A stretch of DNA of 64,000 bases from Idiomarina aquatica (GTDB taxonomy: Bacteria > Pseudomonadota > Gammaproteobacteria > Enterobacterales > Alteromonadaceae): assembly GCF_004362895.1 (NCBI RefSeq), contig NZ_SNXI01000012.1, positions 18,242 to 82,241 of the forward strand. The letters run 5' to 3'. The notes beneath the pieces were generated by a model. It did not search any database, was not told where the DNA came from, and saw only the letters and a list, made by a program, of their open reading frames with translations. Positions within the stretch are counted from its first letter, which is position 1. The number at the start of each line of letters is the position of its first letter. This document shows positions 16,948 to 30,541 of the stretch, in pieces. A program made the translations under genes and the position numbers.

Positions 16948-18438
16948 TTAATGACCGCCGCCAAGAATATCTTCGGCGTTGGCTTTATTATGTACACCAA
17001 AGCGATCGACAATGGTGGCACTGGCTTCATTCAAACCAATAACTTCGACTTCTGCACCTTCGCGGCGGAATTTAACCACCACCCGATCCAGCGCATCAAC
17101 GGCAGTAATATCCCAGAAGTGTGCATGGGTTAAATCAATCACTACGTTATCAACGGCTTCCTTTAAGTCAAATGAAGCGATGAATTTTTCTGAAGAGCTA
17201 AAGAACACTTGCCCGATAACGTCGTAACGGCGCGTGGTGCCATCGTTATCAATGGTTGAGCGGACGTGCATGTAATGACCGACTTTGTTGGCAAAAAACA
17301 GCGCAGCCAGCAATACTCCTACAGCAACGCCAATAGCCAGATTATGGGTGGCGACCACCACAACCACCGTGGTGACCATAACGATGTTGGTAGAGAGCGG
17401 ATGCTTTTTCAGATCGCGAATCGATCCCCAGCTGAAGGTACCAATGGATACCATAATCATCACCGCAACCAGCGCCGCCATCGGAATGATCTTAAGCCAT
17501 TGGTCCAGCACTAAAATCATAATGAGCAAGAACACGCCGGCGGTCAGCGTTGACAGGCGACCACGGCCACCGGATTTAACGTTAATAATGGATTGACCAA
17601 TCATTGCACAACCGGCCATTCCGCCGAATAATCCTGCGCCAATGTTGGCAATTCCCTGACCACGACATTCTTTGTTGCGGTCACTGCTGGTATCAGTCAG
17701 GTCGTCAACGATGGTTGCGGTCATCATTGATTCAAGCAAACCAACTACGGTTAAACCAATTGAGTAGGGCAAAATAATCCACAGTGTTTCTAAGTTGAGC
17801 GGAACATCCGGCCACAAGAATACCGGTAATGTATCCGGCAATTGACCCATATCACCAACGGTGCGGATGTCCAGACCCAGTGCAACGGCAACAATGGTTA
17901 AGGTAACGATACACACCAGCGGTGAAGGTACGGCTTTGCCGATCACCGGTAGGTATGGGAAGCCATAAATAATGCCGAGCCCTGCCGCAGTCATGGCATA
18001 CACATGCCAGGTTACGTTAGTCAGCTCGGGTAGCTGTGCCATAAAAATCAGAATCGCCAGCGCATTAACAAAGCCGGTAACAACCGAGCGCGAGACAAAA
18101 CGCATGAGCTCACCCAGCTTAAGGTAGCCGGCGACGATTTGCAGCACACCGGTTAACAAGGTGGCCGCCAGCAGATACTCCAGCCCGTGTTCCCGGACCA
18201 GGGTAACCATTAACAACGCCATGGCGCCTGTTGCAGCGCTAATCATGCCCGGGCGACCACCCACAATAGCGATAATTACGGCAATACAAAACGAGGCATA
18301 CAGACCAACTTTAGGGTCAACGCCGGCGATAATAGAAAACGCGATAGCTTCCGGGATCAGGGCCAGTGCAACCACAATCCCTGATAGGAGGTCATTTTTG
18401 GTGTTAAAGAACCAATGCTCTTTTAAATACTTAAACAT
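16948..18438 (-). CDS. SulP-family anion transporter with STAS domain
   Basis: This is a 496-residue inner-membrane protein with about 10-12 membrane segments over residues 15-385. A cytoplasmic STAS domain follows (about 400-490, containing [20 protein letters not shown]). The conserved N-terminal '[23 protein letters not shown]' region carries the SulP signature. The family includes bicarbonate (BicA), sulfate and dicarboxylate (DauA) transporters; the substrate is not decidable here. A carbonic anhydrase elsewhere in the window makes bicarbonate possible but is weak evidence. It heads a likely three-gene operon with the UspA and patatin genes. Confidence 0.92.
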   Translation of the reverse strand: MFKYLKEHWFFNTKNDLLSGIVVALALIPEAIAFSIIAGVDPKVGLYASFCIAVIIAIVGGRPGMISAATGAMALLMVTLVREHGLEYLLAATLLTGVLQIVAGYLKLGELMRFVSRSVVTGFVNALAILIFMAQLPELTNVTWHVYAMTAAGLGIIYGFPYLPVIGKAVPSPLVCIVTLTIVAVALGLDIRTVGDMGQLPDTLPVFLWPDVPLNLETLWIILPYSIGLTVVGLLESMMTATIVDDLTDTSSDRNKECRGQGIANIGAGLFGGMAGCAMIGQSIINVKSGGRGRLSTLTAGVFLLIMILVLDQWLKIIPMAALVAVMIMVSIGTFSWGSIRDLKKHPLSTNIVMVTTVVVVVATHNLAIGVAVGVLLAALFFANKVGHYMHVRSTIDNDGTTRRYDVIGQVFFSSSEKFIASFDLKEAVDNVVIDLTHAHFWDITAVDALDRVVVKFRREGAEVEVIGLNEASATIVDRFGVHNKANAEDILGGGH

Positions 18439-18726
18439 AGATAGACGGATTCCAGCTCGATTAAAAATCAGAAAGTAAACTAGTCAGGTTTTTGCGCGTA
18501 GCATTGAGCCACGCAATCAAATGCATGAGACAATTTCGCGAGGCGAAAAGGAGAGGGCGCCTAGGGTGGCGTAATCAAATTGTTATTAGCAATTTGCTGG
18601 CTCATGATTGATGCGTCTTTAGTTGGTAAACCTTTGCTGGCTAAAAGAAAACAGAAAAGGTGTTAAAATCGAAATTCGCGCGGATAATACAGCGATACGG
18701 CTCAAAAGTAAAACTTTGGCTGTTTT

Positions 18727-20295
18727 TTAAGCGCTGCTAAAACGTTGAATGAGTTTATAGAGTTCATCCGTTGTTGACTGCAACCGTTCGCTGGAAATCG
18801 ACGTTTCGTTAGCGTTCTCGCTTGCGGTGCGGGAGCTATCGGCAATATCAGTCACCTGCTGATTAATATGCTCAGCGACATTGCTTTGCTCCTCAACCGC
18901 CGATGACATTTGAATCGTCATGTCGTTGATAGAACCAACCGCCTGGCGAATTTCTTCCAACGCGCTCTCGGTTTTGCCAACCATTTGCACGCCTTGTTGC
19001 GCTGCTTGTTCGCCCTGTTGCGAAACTTGCACGGCATTTTGGGCTTTTTGCATCAAGTTTGCGATGATTTTATGAATACTATCTGTTGAGTCGCGAGTGC
19101 GCGTTGCCAGTGTCCGAACCTCGTCGGCAACCACGCTAAAGCCGCGGCCATGTTCGCCTGCACGGGCGGCCTCGATGGCAGCATTAAGGGCCAACAAATT
19201 CGTCTGTTCAGCAATTGCGGTAATCAGGTCAGCCGCCTTGCCAATCTCATCGGTCGACGCGGACAGTTCTTCGACCGTTTCGGCAATGGTAGCCACCGAC
19301 TCGTTGAGTTGGTTGATGGCTTGTAAGGCTTGCGCAGCGACTTCCACGCCGGTGTCGACATTGCGCGCCGCAGTTTCCGATTTTTCGGCATTGTTTTCAA
19401 CGCTATCGGCGACTTCCTGAATAGAAGTGGACATTTCGTTGATCGCAGAAGCCACGTCCTGTGTCTTGCTGTTCTGCTCTTCTATCAAGGCGTTACTGGA
19501 GTTTGCCTGCTCGCGCGTGGCTCGAACGATAGAGTCGAGGGTTGCGACGGAGTCTTCTACCCGGGTAATCGCGGTACGGGAACGGGCCGCTTCACTCAGA
19601 ATCATCATTTCGAGCTGCGCCTTAGCACCGCCATCTTTGGAATAAGTGTAGGCAACAACTTTGTTCGTAAACGCATCAGGACGCAGTTCAATGAGTTCTT
19701 TAAACGATGCTTCATGATGCCAGCAGGCACTGACGCAAATAACCAAAGCGGTAATAAGTAGGGTTAACGCGGCCGGCCAGCCGGCGATAAAAAATGCCGC
19801 CAGCATGCCAAGCAGCGCAGGCAGCCAGACCGGCATTAGCTGTTTAGCGTAGTACTGTGCGAACTGCAGTGCAGAAAACGGCGCATGGCCGTTGCGCAAA
19901 CGCTGATAGACGCGATCGGCGCGTTGCTTTTGAGCTTCGGTCGGCAACACACGAACAGACTCATAACCACAGATGGCATTGCCTTCAAAAATAGGCGTGA
20001 CATAGGCACTGACCCAATAAAAATCACCATTTTTGCGACGATTTTTAACCAGCCCCATCCAGGGTTTGCCTTTACTAATGGTCTGCCACATATTTTCATA
20101 AACAGCGGGTGGCATGTCGGGGTGACGAACAATATTGTGTGGCTGGCCAATGAGTTCTTCGCGAGTAAAGCCACTGACTTTTGCAAAGGCCTCGTTAACG
20201 TACTGAATATGGCCGCGTTTATCGGTGGATGAAATAAGACGCTGATGATCGGGAAATCGATATTCGTTCTGTGTTACCGGTTGATTGTTGCGCAC
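18727..20295 (-). CDS. Methyl-accepting chemotaxis protein with PAS sensor (Aer-like)
   Basis: This is a 522-residue receptor. An N-terminal PAS domain (about 1-120, with [19 protein letters not shown] and NIVRHPDMP) is followed by a short membrane hairpin near 155-195, a linker, and a long coiled-coil signalling domain. The highly conserved hairpin tip is [18 protein letters not shown]. The layout matches Aer redox/energy-taxis receptors, which sense inside the cell through PAS-bound FAD; flavin binding is inferred. A GTG start at 20295 has AAAGGA upstream. A sigma-28 promoter lies 50 nt upstream, placing the gene in the flagellar/chemotaxis regulon. Confidence 0.92.
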   Translation of the reverse strand: MRNNQPVTQNEYRFPDHQRLISSTDKRGHIQYVNEAFAKVSGFTREELIGQPHNIVRHPDMPPAVYENMWQTISKGKPWMGLVKNRRKNGDFYWVSAYVTPIFEGNAICGYESVRVLPTEAQKQRADRVYQRLRNGHAPFSALQFAQYYAKQLMPVWLPALLGMLAAFFIAGWPAALTLLITALVICVSACWHHEASFKELIELRPDAFTNKVVAYTYSKDGGAKAQLEMMILSEAARSRTAITRVEDSVATLDSIVRATREQANSSNALIEEQNSKTQDVASAINEMSTSIQEVADSVENNAEKSETAARNVDTGVEVAAQALQAINQLNESVATIAETVEELSASTDEIGKAADLITAIAEQTNLLALNAAIEAARAGEHGRGFSVVADEVRTLATRTRDSTDSIHKIIANLMQKAQNAVQVSQQGEQAAQQGVQMVGKTESALEEIRQAVGSINDMTIQMSSAVEEQSNVAEHINQQVTDIADSSRTASENANETSISSERLQSTTDELYKLIQRFSSA

Positions 20296-20342
20296 CTAAC
20301 GGTTCCTTTAACGTTGATCTATATCATATAACTATAGTGGGG

Positions 20343-20369
20343 TAATCGGCAGTCGAACAGAATATTTTA
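20343..20369 (-). promoter_or_regulatory. Sigma-28 (FliA) promoter of the chemoreceptor gene
   Basis: On the minus strand TAAA (20369-20366) is followed by exactly 15 nt and then GCCGATTA (20350-20343). The known FliA consensus is TAAA-N15-GCCGATAA, so seven of the eight -10 bases and all four -35 bases match. The start codon is about 48 nt downstream of the -10 element. The gene it drives is a chemoreceptor, as expected. Confidence 0.8.
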
Positions 20370-22873
<2,504 letters not shown>

Positions 22874-22894
22874 CAGCTAACGACACCAGACCAT

Positions 22895-22924
22895 TAAAAA
22901 AGCCCCTCACAAAAGGTGAGGGGC
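22895..22924 (-). terminator. Rho-independent terminator for the MgtC-family gene (minus strand)
   Basis: The stem is GCCCCTCAC/GGTGAGGGGC (22902-22924) with an AAAA loop. On the minus strand it is followed by a run of T (complement of 22896-22901), so it acts on leftward transcription from 23049-24317. It sits in the convergent gap after katG, and its hairpin may also serve the plus strand. Confidence 0.7.
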
Positions 22925-23048
22925 GAATAGGTCTAATCCAGGGAGTGGATTGCTTTGACGAGGTAAAGAGTACCTCAGCAATGTGACAAAATTACTACGC
23001 CACATGTAGTCAGAGAGAAAAACAATCCATTCACTTATTGATTACTTT

Positions 23049-24317
23049 TTAAACCGCTAATTGGATCAGTGCAGTTACAATCCCCGGCGATACGCCCAGC
23101 GCCATTAACACCGCAATACGGGCATTATTTTTAAAGCCTGCAATACTCGCAAATAACACTCCCTTTAGTACCGTGTTACTGGCACAGGCAAGCACGATAG
23201 CCAAGGCAGCGACGTTGTGCGATAAATCGGTTTGTGCGGACTTAGCTAACGACAGCGTTATGGCATCGACGTCCATCAAGCCGGATACTAGTGCCAAACT
23301 GTAAACCCCCGCATCACCAAACCAATCTTTCATGGCTTCAGCCAGCAGCAATATCAGTGCTAAAAACAGGCCGAATTTTAACGCCGTTGATAACTGTAGC
23401 GGGTTGTTAAGTTCTAGCTCTGGTGCGTCGTGATGGCCATTTTTTTGCTGTTCGCGCTTTAGCCATAGCAACACGAGCAATAGGCCGGTGAGCATAACTA
23501 CCACCGGTAGCCAAACACTTGCCAGCAAAGCGCGATTGACTACAAACACTTCGATCAATACCCGCGGGAACATGATGGCAGAAGCCAACAGCATAGCGAC
23601 GGCGTAGAGGGTATTGCCTTGTTGCTTTTGCGCAAAACGCGCCATGGTAACGGTTACCGCGGTCGATGACGCCAGGCCACCGGCAATGGCAGTGATGAGA
23701 GTGCCGCGGTTTTGCCCCAACAGCTGGGTAAACAAATAACCGACAAAGGATAGCCCCGAAATAAGAACCACCATCCACCATGTCCAGTGAGGGTTTAACG
23801 CCTGCCATGGGCCGTATCCCTGATTGGGTAGCAGCGGAAGTATAACGATGGATATTAATAGCAAGGTAATGCCGGAGTAAAAGGCCTGTGGTGAAATTTT
23901 GCGCAATAGCGCGTGTAAACGTTGTTTATGGCCGAGTAAAGCGACCACCACGGCGGCGACACTAAGCGCAGGTAATGGATTGTCAGAGGCTGCCCACACC
24001 GCCAGCGCAAAGGTTATCAGCATCGAAAACTCAGTGGTAATGCCGGAGTCATCTGACATTCGGGTGTGGCCCAGATAGGATGCCGCGATTAACAAGGTAG
24101 TGACGACAAAGCCGGTGATGATCAGTGCATTACCAAACTCTTGCCCCAACACCGCAAAGACGCCGCCAACCAGGCCTATAAGGCTAAAGGTGCGTACACC
24201 GGCAACGCGGTCACCGTCGTTACTATCGCGGCCGCTCCAGCCGCGCTCAATACCAATCATCAGGCCAATAGCCAAAGCAGCGAGCAACGATAATGCCAGC
24301 TCCAACTGATAGTGCAT
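23049..24317 (-). CDS. MgtC/SapB-family membrane protein with DUF4010 domain
   Basis: This is a 422-residue inner-membrane protein. The N-terminal MgtC-like part has the signature LAIGLMIGIERGW (residues 15-27) and GVRTFSLIGLVGG (about 40-52). A DUF4010 domain with several more membrane segments fills the rest, including the conserved 'GLMDVDAITLSLA' stretch. In total there are about 11-12 predicted helices. MgtC relatives modulate ATP synthase or magnesium homeostasis, but the function of the MgtC-DUF4010 fusion is not established. It stands alone between katG and a hydrolase gene, transcribed leftward toward a terminator. Confidence 0.88.
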   Translation of the reverse strand: MHYQLELALSLLAALAIGLMIGIERGWSGRDSNDGDRVAGVRTFSLIGLVGGVFAVLGQEFGNALIITGFVVTTLLIAASYLGHTRMSDDSGITTEFSMLITFALAVWAASDNPLPALSVAAVVVALLGHKQRLHALLRKISPQAFYSGITLLLISIVILPLLPNQGYGPWQALNPHWTWWMVVLISGLSFVGYLFTQLLGQNRGTLITAIAGGLASSTAVTVTMARFAQKQQGNTLYAVAMLLASAIMFPRVLIEVFVVNRALLASVWLPVVVMLTGLLLVLLWLKREQQKNGHHDAPELELNNPLQLSTALKFGLFLALILLLAEAMKDWFGDAGVYSLALVSGLMDVDAITLSLAKSAQTDLSHNVAALAIVLACASNTVLKGVLFASIAGFKNNARIAVLMALGVSPGIVTALIQLAV

Positions 24318-24360
24318 GGTTTGTCCTTAACCGCGGTTCGAGTCTATGTATTAGTCGACT

Positions 24361-25209
24361 TTAATCGAGGTGCAGTGCGGGAAGCAAATAGTTTTGCCAA
24401 AGACTGGATTGGAATTCACGCCGAAATGCATTGAAGTGGCCAATACCTTTTAACGGTGTCATTGACGGGGTGAGGTCAGTCAATGTCGAAGGGGCATTGG
24501 GGTAGTGAGCCAGCAGGTTTTCGATGTTTTCGCGCTTTAAAAGCTCGTCATCGCTTATGTGAAAAGCCTGAATAGGAGCGGTGAAGTTTCGGTAGCGCTT
24601 GGCTTGCTCCGTGGTGAGGTGGTCGAATAAATAATCTTTACTGCGACACCAGCGGCTCCATTGGCGCATCGCGTTAGCGGGCATGTCGCCAACCATTCTG
24701 AGTTTTTTACCCGGAAAGTAACCCGCAATAGGCGTTGAAATGGGGACGGCAAAGTACCACAGCAACCAGGACGTGCGGCGCACCTGTTTGCTGGCATTAC
24801 GCCAATAGCCGGTGCCACTGGCTACCGTGACGACTTTGTCGATGTGTGCTGCGTTGTCTGCCAGTGCCAGCAGTTGCCCACCTAAACTGTGTGCCAGATA
24901 AAACAAGGGTTGTTCACCCTTGCACTCGGCAGCATAGGCTAACACCGCATCAATATCCTGTTCTGCCCAGGCAAAGATATCGGTATCAATTTGCTGTATC
25001 GGTTTATCCAGTGACTGGCCAATGCCGTAATAATCAAAGGTAATAACGCGATAGCCCTGTTCGCTCAGCCACTTGGCTAATGGCTGATAAAACCGTTGCT
25101 TAACACCCAATGCCGCGGCAATAACCACGGTTGCTATGGGGGTTGACTGGGGCTCAAAGCGAACACAATGCACATAACGGTCGTTGGCCGTCAATTCAAT
25201 ACTTTGCAT
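24361..25209 (-). CDS. Alpha/beta hydrolase
   Basis: This is a 282-residue cytoplasmic protein of the serine-hydrolase fold, similar to the COG4757 group. The nucleophile elbow reads AHSLGG (Ser about residue 107), with Ala replacing the usual first Gly. An acid lies in the FHISDDELL region and a catalytic His in GIGHFNAFR near the C terminus. The substrate is unknown. It is followed 8 nt upstream on the same strand by yciI, so it may be the last gene of a yciB-yciI-hydrolase unit. Confidence 0.87.
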   Translation of the reverse strand: MQSIELTANDRYVHCVRFEPQSTPIATVVIAAALGVKQRFYQPLAKWLSEQGYRVITFDYYGIGQSLDKPIQQIDTDIFAWAEQDIDAVLAYAAECKGEQPLFYLAHSLGGQLLALADNAAHIDKVVTVASGTGYWRNASKQVRRTSWLLWYFAVPISTPIAGYFPGKKLRMVGDMPANAMRQWSRWCRSKDYLFDHLTTEQAKRYRNFTAPIQAFHISDDELLKRENIENLLAHYPNAPSTLTDLTPSMTPLKGIGHFNAFRREFQSSLWQNYLLPALHLD

Positions 25210-25217
25210 GGAAGGTG

Positions 25218-25523
25218 TTAGTTCGGTAGAACAGCATTAAATGGCTTAACGGTGGCTTTTTTATAAACTCCGGCTGCCCAGTAAGGATCCTCGTCAGCCC
25301 ATTGCTGCGCCTGTTGCAACGATTCAAATTCAGCAATCACGACTGAGCCGGTAAAACCCAGTAAGCCGGGATCTTTCTCGGCAATGGCAGGGCAGGGGCC
25401 GGCCACTAACAAGCGCCCGTCCTGCTGCAACGCATTAAGCCGGGCCAGGTGATCAGGTCGCGCTTGTTTACGGGCGTCCAGTGAGTTTTCATGATCTTCG
25501 GCAAAAATAACGAACCACATCAT
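25218..25523 (-). CDS. yciI: YciI-family protein
   Basis: This is a 101-residue ferredoxin-like-fold protein of the YCII family. It begins [27 protein letters not shown]; the conserved His-Asp pair (H11/D10 region and RPDHL) and 'AGPCPAI' are family features. It overlaps yciB by 4 nt (ATGA-type), so translation is probably coupled. Two adjacent ATGs (25523, 25520) are possible starts. YciI has no settled role; in E. coli it also neighbours yciB and the trp region. Confidence 0.9.
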   Translation of the reverse strand: MMWFVIFAEDHENSLDARKQARPDHLARLNALQQDGRLLVAGPCPAIAEKDPGLLGFTGSVVIAEFESLQQAQQWADEDPYWAAGVYKKATVKPFNAVLPN

Positions 25524-26065
25524 GATTGGTCATCCTGCTCTGCATTAATAAACCTGTGCAAATAAAGCTCGGTACACAAAATAAATAAGAAAGTTGCTAT
25601 TAAAATACCAAAAACTTTGAAATTAACCCAGGCTTCTTGGCTCCAATAATGAGCGATATATAGGTTTATACAAGCAAGAGTTACACAATATGCAATCCAA
25701 GCTAGAGTCAATCGCGCCCAAACAAAGTCCGGTAAGTTCAAGTCTTTGCCGCGAAGCGAACGAATTGGGTTGTTCCTTTTAAATAGGAGGCTTCCGAGTA
25801 AAAATAGTGCAATAGCACCATAAATAACCGAGACCTTTAATTTAATAAACCAGTCATCGTGCAAAACAAGCGTTAGGGTACCAAAACCAAGGACGACTAA
25901 CGGAGCTACCCAATGTCGTGTAGTCATCGGGTGTTTCAGTAGTTTCAGCCCCAGTATTTGTAGCACCGTACCGGCCATCAAAACGCCGGTGGCGACATAA
26001 ATATCCGCCAATTTATAGAACACAAAAAATGCAATGATTGGCAAATACTCTAATACCAGGGCCAT
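25520..26065 (-). CDS. yciB: Inner-membrane septation protein A
   Basis: This is a 181-residue inner-membrane protein (YciB/IspZ family) with about five membrane segments. The conserved pattern [19 protein letters not shown] at the N terminus and the [14 protein letters not shown] loop are diagnostic. It interacts with cell-elongation and division proteins and influences envelope shape in other bacteria. It follows trpA by 19 nt on the same strand, so read-through from the trp operon is likely; trp-yciB-yciI linkage recalls the E. coli arrangement. Confidence 0.93.
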   Translation of the reverse strand: MALVLEYLPIIAFFVFYKLADIYVATGVLMAGTVLQILGLKLLKHPMTTRHWVAPLVVLGFGTLTLVLHDDWFIKLKVSVIYGAIALFLLGSLLFKRNNPIRSLRGKDLNLPDFVWARLTLAWIAYCVTLACINLYIAHYWSQEAWVNFKVFGILIATFLFILCTELYLHRFINAEQDDQS

Positions 26066-26084
26066 CTAATTCTCCTACGACTAC

Positions 26085-26885
26085 TTAGGTGGCAGACTTC
26101 ATCTGCGCGACAAATTGCTTAAGTTGTTCGGTTTGTTGCGCTTCATTGTCGAGGTTTTTCTCGATAATGGCAACCACTGCCGAGCCACTGATAGCACCAT
26201 GGGCACCTGCGCCCAGCGCCTTTTGCACATGCTCCGGTTGTGAAATACCAAAGCCCAGTAACACCGGCGGTGCGCCATGTTCTGCAAGTTTATCGATTAG
26301 CTCAGAAGCAGGTGCCTGCATTTGCGTTTCGGCACCGGTTACCCCTGCACGACTTAATAAGTACACATAGCCCGAACAATTCTCGGCAACTTGTTGCAGC
26401 AATCGGTCGCTGGCATCGGGCGGGCAGATAAACACCGCATCAATCTGGTGCTGTTTGGCAATATCGGCAAAACGAGCGGCTTCTTTGGTGGGAACGTCGG
26501 CGATCAGTACCGAATCGACGCCAACATCCTGCATTTTGGTATAAAAATTTTCAGCGCCTTTGGCATAAATTAAGTTGGCATAAACCAACAAACCAATTGG
26601 GATATCCGGTGCGTAGGCGCGAACTTCGCGTAAAATCGTTAATATGTCGTCAAATCGGGTGCCGGCATCTAACGCGCGCAGGTTGGCGCGCTGGATTACC
26701 GGCCCGTCGGCGACGGGATCAGAAAACGGCAGTCCCAGCTCCAGCGCATCAGCGCCACCATCGATTAACGCTTTAATGATCGCCAAACTTTGTTGCGGAT
26801 TGGGATCGCCAATGGTGACAAAAGGGACGAATGCGCCTTTGCCGTTTTGTTTAAGTTGGGCAAACATCGATTCATATCGACTCAT
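26085..26885 (-). CDS. trpA: Tryptophan synthase alpha chain
   Basis: This cytoplasmic enzyme cleaves indole-3-glycerol phosphate to indole and glyceraldehyde 3-phosphate and passes indole through a tunnel to TrpB. The catalytic Glu49 and Asp60 are in [13 protein letters not shown] at the same numbers as in the Salmonella enzyme. The phosphate-binding GFGISQ and GSA segments are present. Length is 266 residues, normal. It overlaps trpB by 4 nt, as expected for stoichiometric synthesis of the alpha2-beta2 complex. It is the last trp gene of the operon. Confidence 0.98.
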   Translation of the reverse strand: MSRYESMFAQLKQNGKGAFVPFVTIGDPNPQQSLAIIKALIDGGADALELGLPFSDPVADGPVIQRANLRALDAGTRFDDILTILREVRAYAPDIPIGLLVYANLIYAKGAENFYTKMQDVGVDSVLIADVPTKEAARFADIAKQHQIDAVFICPPDASDRLLQQVAENCSGYVYLLSRAGVTGAETQMQAPASELIDKLAEHGAPPVLLGFGISQPEHVQKALGAGAHGAISGSAVVAIIEKNLDNEAQQTEQLKQFVAQMKSAT

Positions 26886-28081
26886 GACTGCGCCTCCTGT
26901 TGCGCAAAAATTTTACGGACATGGTCGATGTCTTTATCACCACGGCCGGATAAATTAAGTAACAGAATTTCGGGTGCATCTGGCTCAGCCGCACGTTTTA
27001 GTGCGTAGGCCAGAGCATGAGCTGACTCCAGTGCCGGGATGATACCCTCATGGCGAGACAATAACTGGAATGCCTCCAGCGCTTCGTCATCAGTGACGGA
27101 TTCATAGCGCGCGCGTCCGATAGCCTTTAAATGCGCATGCTGTGGGCCGACGCCGGGGTAATCCAGCCCGGCGGAAACGGAGTAAGACTCCTCGATCTGA
27201 CCCTCGTCAGTCTGCATCAAAAACGAAATGCAGCCATGTAATATACCTGGTTTGCCGGCGGTCAGGGTAGCGCCGTGGTGAGCAGTTTCTACGCCTTTAC
27301 CGGCAGGCTCGACGCCAACCAGGGCGACGTCTTCTTCGTCGATAAAGTCGGCAAACATGCCAATGGCATTTGAGCCACCGCCGACACAGGCGATCACTTC
27401 GTCCGGCAAACGTCCGGCTTGCTCAATGATTTGTGCTTTAGCTTCTTCGCCAATCATACGGTGAAACTCGCGTACGATAGTCGGAAACGGGTGTGCGCCG
27501 GCAGCGGTGCCGAGTAAATAATGGGTATTTGGGTAGCTGGCAGTCCAGTCACGCAATGCTTCGTTAACGGCATCTTTGAGGGTGCCACTACCGGTATCAA
27601 CGGGCACCACTTTAGCGCCCATTAATTCCATTCTGAAAACGTTAGGCTGCTGCCGTTCCGCGTCTTTTTTGCCCATATAAATAATACATTCGAGATCAAG
27701 CAACGCACAGGCAAGTGCGGTGGCAGTACCATGTTGACCGGCACCGGTTTCGGCGATAATACGGGTTTTACCCATGCGCTTGGCCAACAGTGCCTGACCC
27801 AGAACCTGGTTAGTTTTATGGGCACCACCGTGTAGTAAATCTTCGCGTTTCAGATAAATTTTTGTGTTGTTTGGCGACGTTAGCGGCAGATTGCGGCATA
27901 AGCTCAGTGGTGTCGGCCGGCCGAGGTAATTCTTCAGCAGACCACGAAATTCAGCCTGAAACTCTTCGTCATCTAACGCATCCACAAAGGCCTGTTCGAG
28001 CTGATCTAATGCAGGCAACAGAATTTCGGGTACAAACTGGCCACCGAAATCGCCAAAATAGGCGGGAAATGTGCGACTCAT
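26882..28081 (-). CDS. trpB: Tryptophan synthase beta chain
   Basis: This 399-residue PLP enzyme condenses indole with serine to give tryptophan. The Schiff-base lysine is K89 in GGAHKTN, and the PLP phosphate loop is [10 protein letters not shown]. The E(T)GAGQHG loop follows '[13 protein letters not shown]'. It overlaps both trpA (4 nt) and trpCF (4 nt), so it is translationally coupled to each. All catalytic motifs are intact. Confidence 0.98.
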   Translation of the reverse strand: MSRTFPAYFGDFGGQFVPEILLPALDQLEQAFVDALDDEEFQAEFRGLLKNYLGRPTPLSLCRNLPLTSPNNTKIYLKREDLLHGGAHKTNQVLGQALLAKRMGKTRIIAETGAGQHGTATALACALLDLECIIYMGKKDAERQQPNVFRMELMGAKVVPVDTGSGTLKDAVNEALRDWTASYPNTHYLLGTAAGAHPFPTIVREFHRMIGEEAKAQIIEQAGRLPDEVIACVGGGSNAIGMFADFIDEEDVALVGVEPAGKGVETAHHGATLTAGKPGILHGCISFLMQTDEGQIEESYSVSAGLDYPGVGPQHAHLKAIGRARYESVTDDEALEAFQLLSRHEGIIPALESAHALAYALKRAAEPDAPEILLLNLSGRGDKDIDHVRKIFAQQEAQS

Positions 28082-29535
28082 ACAGCCTCCTGAGTACGGG
28101 TAAAAAGGGTGTCGTTGTGGTGTTCTGAACTAGCAAAACGACCGTAGCGACGAATTTCGGAAAATAATTGGTGAATCCTGGCGGCGTCTTTTACGCCTGC
28201 CTGAACTTCTAATTTTGAACTACTGTCTACCCCGGCTACACCGCAGACGAGGGCGCCGGCCACATTGTCCGGACTGATGCCGCCGGCCAGTAAGCAGCGC
28301 TGGCGCTGGCCCGGGCCGAGTTGTTCAAGTGCCGACCAGTCAAAGGTTTTGCCGGTGCCGCCGTTGCCGTTATCCAGCACTAACCTGTCAATACGGTCAG
28401 CATGAGGTAAATGATTCAAATCCGCGGCGCTGTCGACTCGGATGGCCTGCCATAATTGAATGTGCTCTGCACCGGCAAGCTTTAGCTTTTGGCGCAGCTG
28501 GCTAATGTAGTCGATGTCTTCGTGGCCATGTAGTTGCACCGCATACAGCTGCAAGTCCAGCGCTGTTTGCGCCACTTCATTTAAAGGTTGATCTGAGAAT
28601 ACGCCGACATACCGCAAGTCTTGCGTAGCAGCCATCACCTGCCGCGCCTGCGCCGTATCAACACAGCGTGGCGAGCGTTCAGCGAATATCAGGCCACCAT
28701 AACGGGCGCCTGCCGCTGCTGCATTTAAGGCATCTTCGGCACGGGTTAGGCCACAGACTTTGTTGTCGCCAAAAATTAATGAACGGCAGGCGGCGTCAAC
28801 GTCATTTTGCGCGCTCAGCGCGCTGCCGACCAAAAAGCCATTCACGTGTGGTGCAACGTGACGAATGTCCTGATGCGACGAAAAGCCGGATTCTGCAATT
28901 AACAGTGCATTTGCCGGTGCCAATGGCGCCAGTTCTGCACTGCGTTCCGGATTAATCGTCAGGTTAGTCAGGTCGCGGTGGTTAATACCGATGATACTGG
29001 CTCCCAAACTAGCCGCACGTTGCATTTCCTGTTCGCTGGCAACTTCCGTCAAAATGTCCATGTTAAGCGCGTCGGCTATCTTTGCCAGGCGCTGATACCG
29101 GGCATCGTCGAGTACCGACAACATCAATAATACGGCATCGGCACCAAAATAACGGGCCCGATAAACCTGTTCTTCGTCAACGAAAAAGTCTTTACATAAC
29201 ACCGGTTGATGTACCGAAGCGCGCACCGCTGTCAGATAGTCCAGGCTGCCCTGAAAATAGTCGGGCTCGGTTAACACCGAAATAGCAGCGGCATAGGGCT
29301 GGTAGGCACGCGCCAGAGTGACCGGGTTAAAATCGGGCCGAATCAGTCCTTTCGACGGTGACGCTTTTTTACATTCCAGAATAAAGCCCGCCTCGGGTCG
29401 CGACAGCGCGTCATAAAGACTACGGTCGCTCGGCTGCAATTGGTCTTTGTAGCTGGCTATCGGATAGCGGGCGGCGAGTTCGGCATTTTGCTGTGCCTTA
29501 TCAGCCACAATACGCTGTAATACATTCTCAGACAT
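28078..29535 (-). CDS. trpCF: Bifunctional indole-3-glycerol-phosphate synthase / phosphoribosylanthranilate isomerase
   Basis: This is a 485-residue fusion of TrpC (about 1-255) and TrpF (about 256-455). TrpC motifs [18 protein letters not shown] and [10 protein letters not shown] are present. TrpF follows with CGLTRAEDA and the closing phosphate site [11 protein letters not shown]. The two halves catalyse the two steps before tryptophan synthase. I chose ATG 29535 because it gives the usual TrpC N terminus ([10 protein letters not shown]) and overlaps the trpD stop by 8 nt. The 45 extra in-frame codons upstream lie inside trpD and look non-native. A C-terminal tail of about 25 residues extends past the TrpF barrel. 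Confidence 0.97.
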   Translation of the reverse strand: MSENVLQRIVADKAQQNAELAARYPIASYKDQLQPSDRSLYDALSRPEAGFILECKKASPSKGLIRPDFNPVTLARAYQPYAAAISVLTEPDYFQGSLDYLTAVRASVHQPVLCKDFFVDEEQVYRARYFGADAVLLMLSVLDDARYQRLAKIADALNMDILTEVASEQEMQRAASLGASIIGINHRDLTNLTINPERSAELAPLAPANALLIAESGFSSHQDIRHVAPHVNGFLVGSALSAQNDVDAACRSLIFGDNKVCGLTRAEDALNAAAAGARYGGLIFAERSPRCVDTAQARQVMAATQDLRYVGVFSDQPLNEVAQTALDLQLYAVQLHGHEDIDYISQLRQKLKLAGAEHIQLWQAIRVDSAADLNHLPHADRIDRLVLDNGNGGTGKTFDWSALEQLGPGQRQRCLLAGGISPDNVAGALVCGVAGVDSSSKLEVQAGVKDAARIHQLFSEIRRYGRFASSEHHNDTLFTRTQEAV

Positions 29536-30541
29536 GATACGTCTCCTGTGCCTGTTGTACCCGCTCAAGGTGTTCGCTTGCCACACCGCTGTGGATGTGC
29601 GCCAGGGCCGCTTCGGTGGCAGACTTGAGGCCGCTGTGCTGGCCGGCCAGGTAAAGAATGGCGGCAACATTCATGGCAACCGCCTGCGTTTGCGCAGGAC
29701 TTGCTTTACCCCGCAAAACCTGTTGCAACGCGCGCGCATTACAGTCGGCGTCACCGCCTTTAAGTTCGCTTAACGGCGCTTCGTTTAAGCCAAAGTCGGC
29801 CGGCGTTAGCCTGTACTCAGTTAACTCACCGTTGTCGAGTTCGGCAACCTGGCTGGGGCCATGCAATGCTAATTCGTCAAGGCCACTGCCGTGCACAACC
29901 ATGGCGCGTTTAACCCCCAGCCGCTGCAGCGTTTCTGCCATCGGTCTTACCCATTCCGGACTGTAAACACCCAGCAACTGTGCATCGGGTCGAGCCGGGT
30001 TGACCAATGGTCCTATCAAGTTAAACAGTGTACGTGTTTTCAGCGTCTGACGCACCGGCATGGCGTATTTTATACCGGGGTGATAATGCGGTGCGAACAA
30101 AAAGCAAAAATGGTTCTCCGCAAGTTGAGTTGCGGCATCACGCGGATCCAAATTGGTGCGTAGCTTCAGGCTTTCCAGTACATCGGCAGAGCCCGACCGC
30201 GATGACACGCTGCGGTTGCCGTGTTTAGCGACACACAGGCCCATGGAGGCAGAAACCAGTGCAGCGGTGGTGGAAATATTGATGGTATTACTACCGTCGC
30301 CGCCGGTACCACAACTATCAACAACGACCTGGTCGGGACGATTAAAGGGCTTACAGACATCCAACACAGCTTCGGCGGCGCCTGCCAACTCTGCCGGCGT
30401 CTCGCCGCGCATTTTCATCGCTACCAGCGCAGCACTGATTTGGGTATCGTTAAGTTCGCCCTTAACCAGACGTTGAAAGAAACCTTTGCTGTCTTGCTGC
30501 GACAGCGTTTTACCTTCTAAAAGTTGATTTAAACTGTTCAT
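29528..30541 (-). CDS. trpD: Anthranilate phosphoribosyltransferase
   Basis: This is a 337-residue enzyme that transfers phosphoribose from PRPP to anthranilate. The PRPP loop is CGTGGDGSNTINIST, and the anthranilate-site KHGNRSVSSRSGSADVLE segment is complete. TrpD is separate from TrpG here, unlike the fused E. coli TrpGD. It overlaps trpG by 4 nt upstream and trpCF by 8 nt downstream. Confidence 0.98.
   Translation of the reverse strand: MNSLNQLLEGKTLSQQDSKGFFQRLVKGELNDTQISAALVAMKMRGETPAELAGAAEAVLDVCKPFNRPDQVVVDSCGTGGDGSNTINISTTAALVSASMGLCVAKHGNRSVSSRSGSADVLESLKLRTNLDPRDAATQLAENHFCFLFAPHYHPGIKYAMPVRQTLKTRTLFNLIGPLVNPARPDAQLLGVYSPEWVRPMAETLQRLGVKRAMVVHGSGLDELALHGPSQVAELDNGELTEYRLTPADFGLNEAPLSELKGGDADCNARALQQVLRGKASPAQTQAVAMNVAAILYLAGQHSGLKSATEAALAHIHSGVASEHLERVQQAQETYHV

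Noticed and set aside
18439..18726. Possible small gene or sRNA between sulP and the chemoreceptor
   Set aside because: Only a 28-codon Arg-rich frame with no protein-like features and a short TTCGCGAGGCGAA hairpin; neither is supported.
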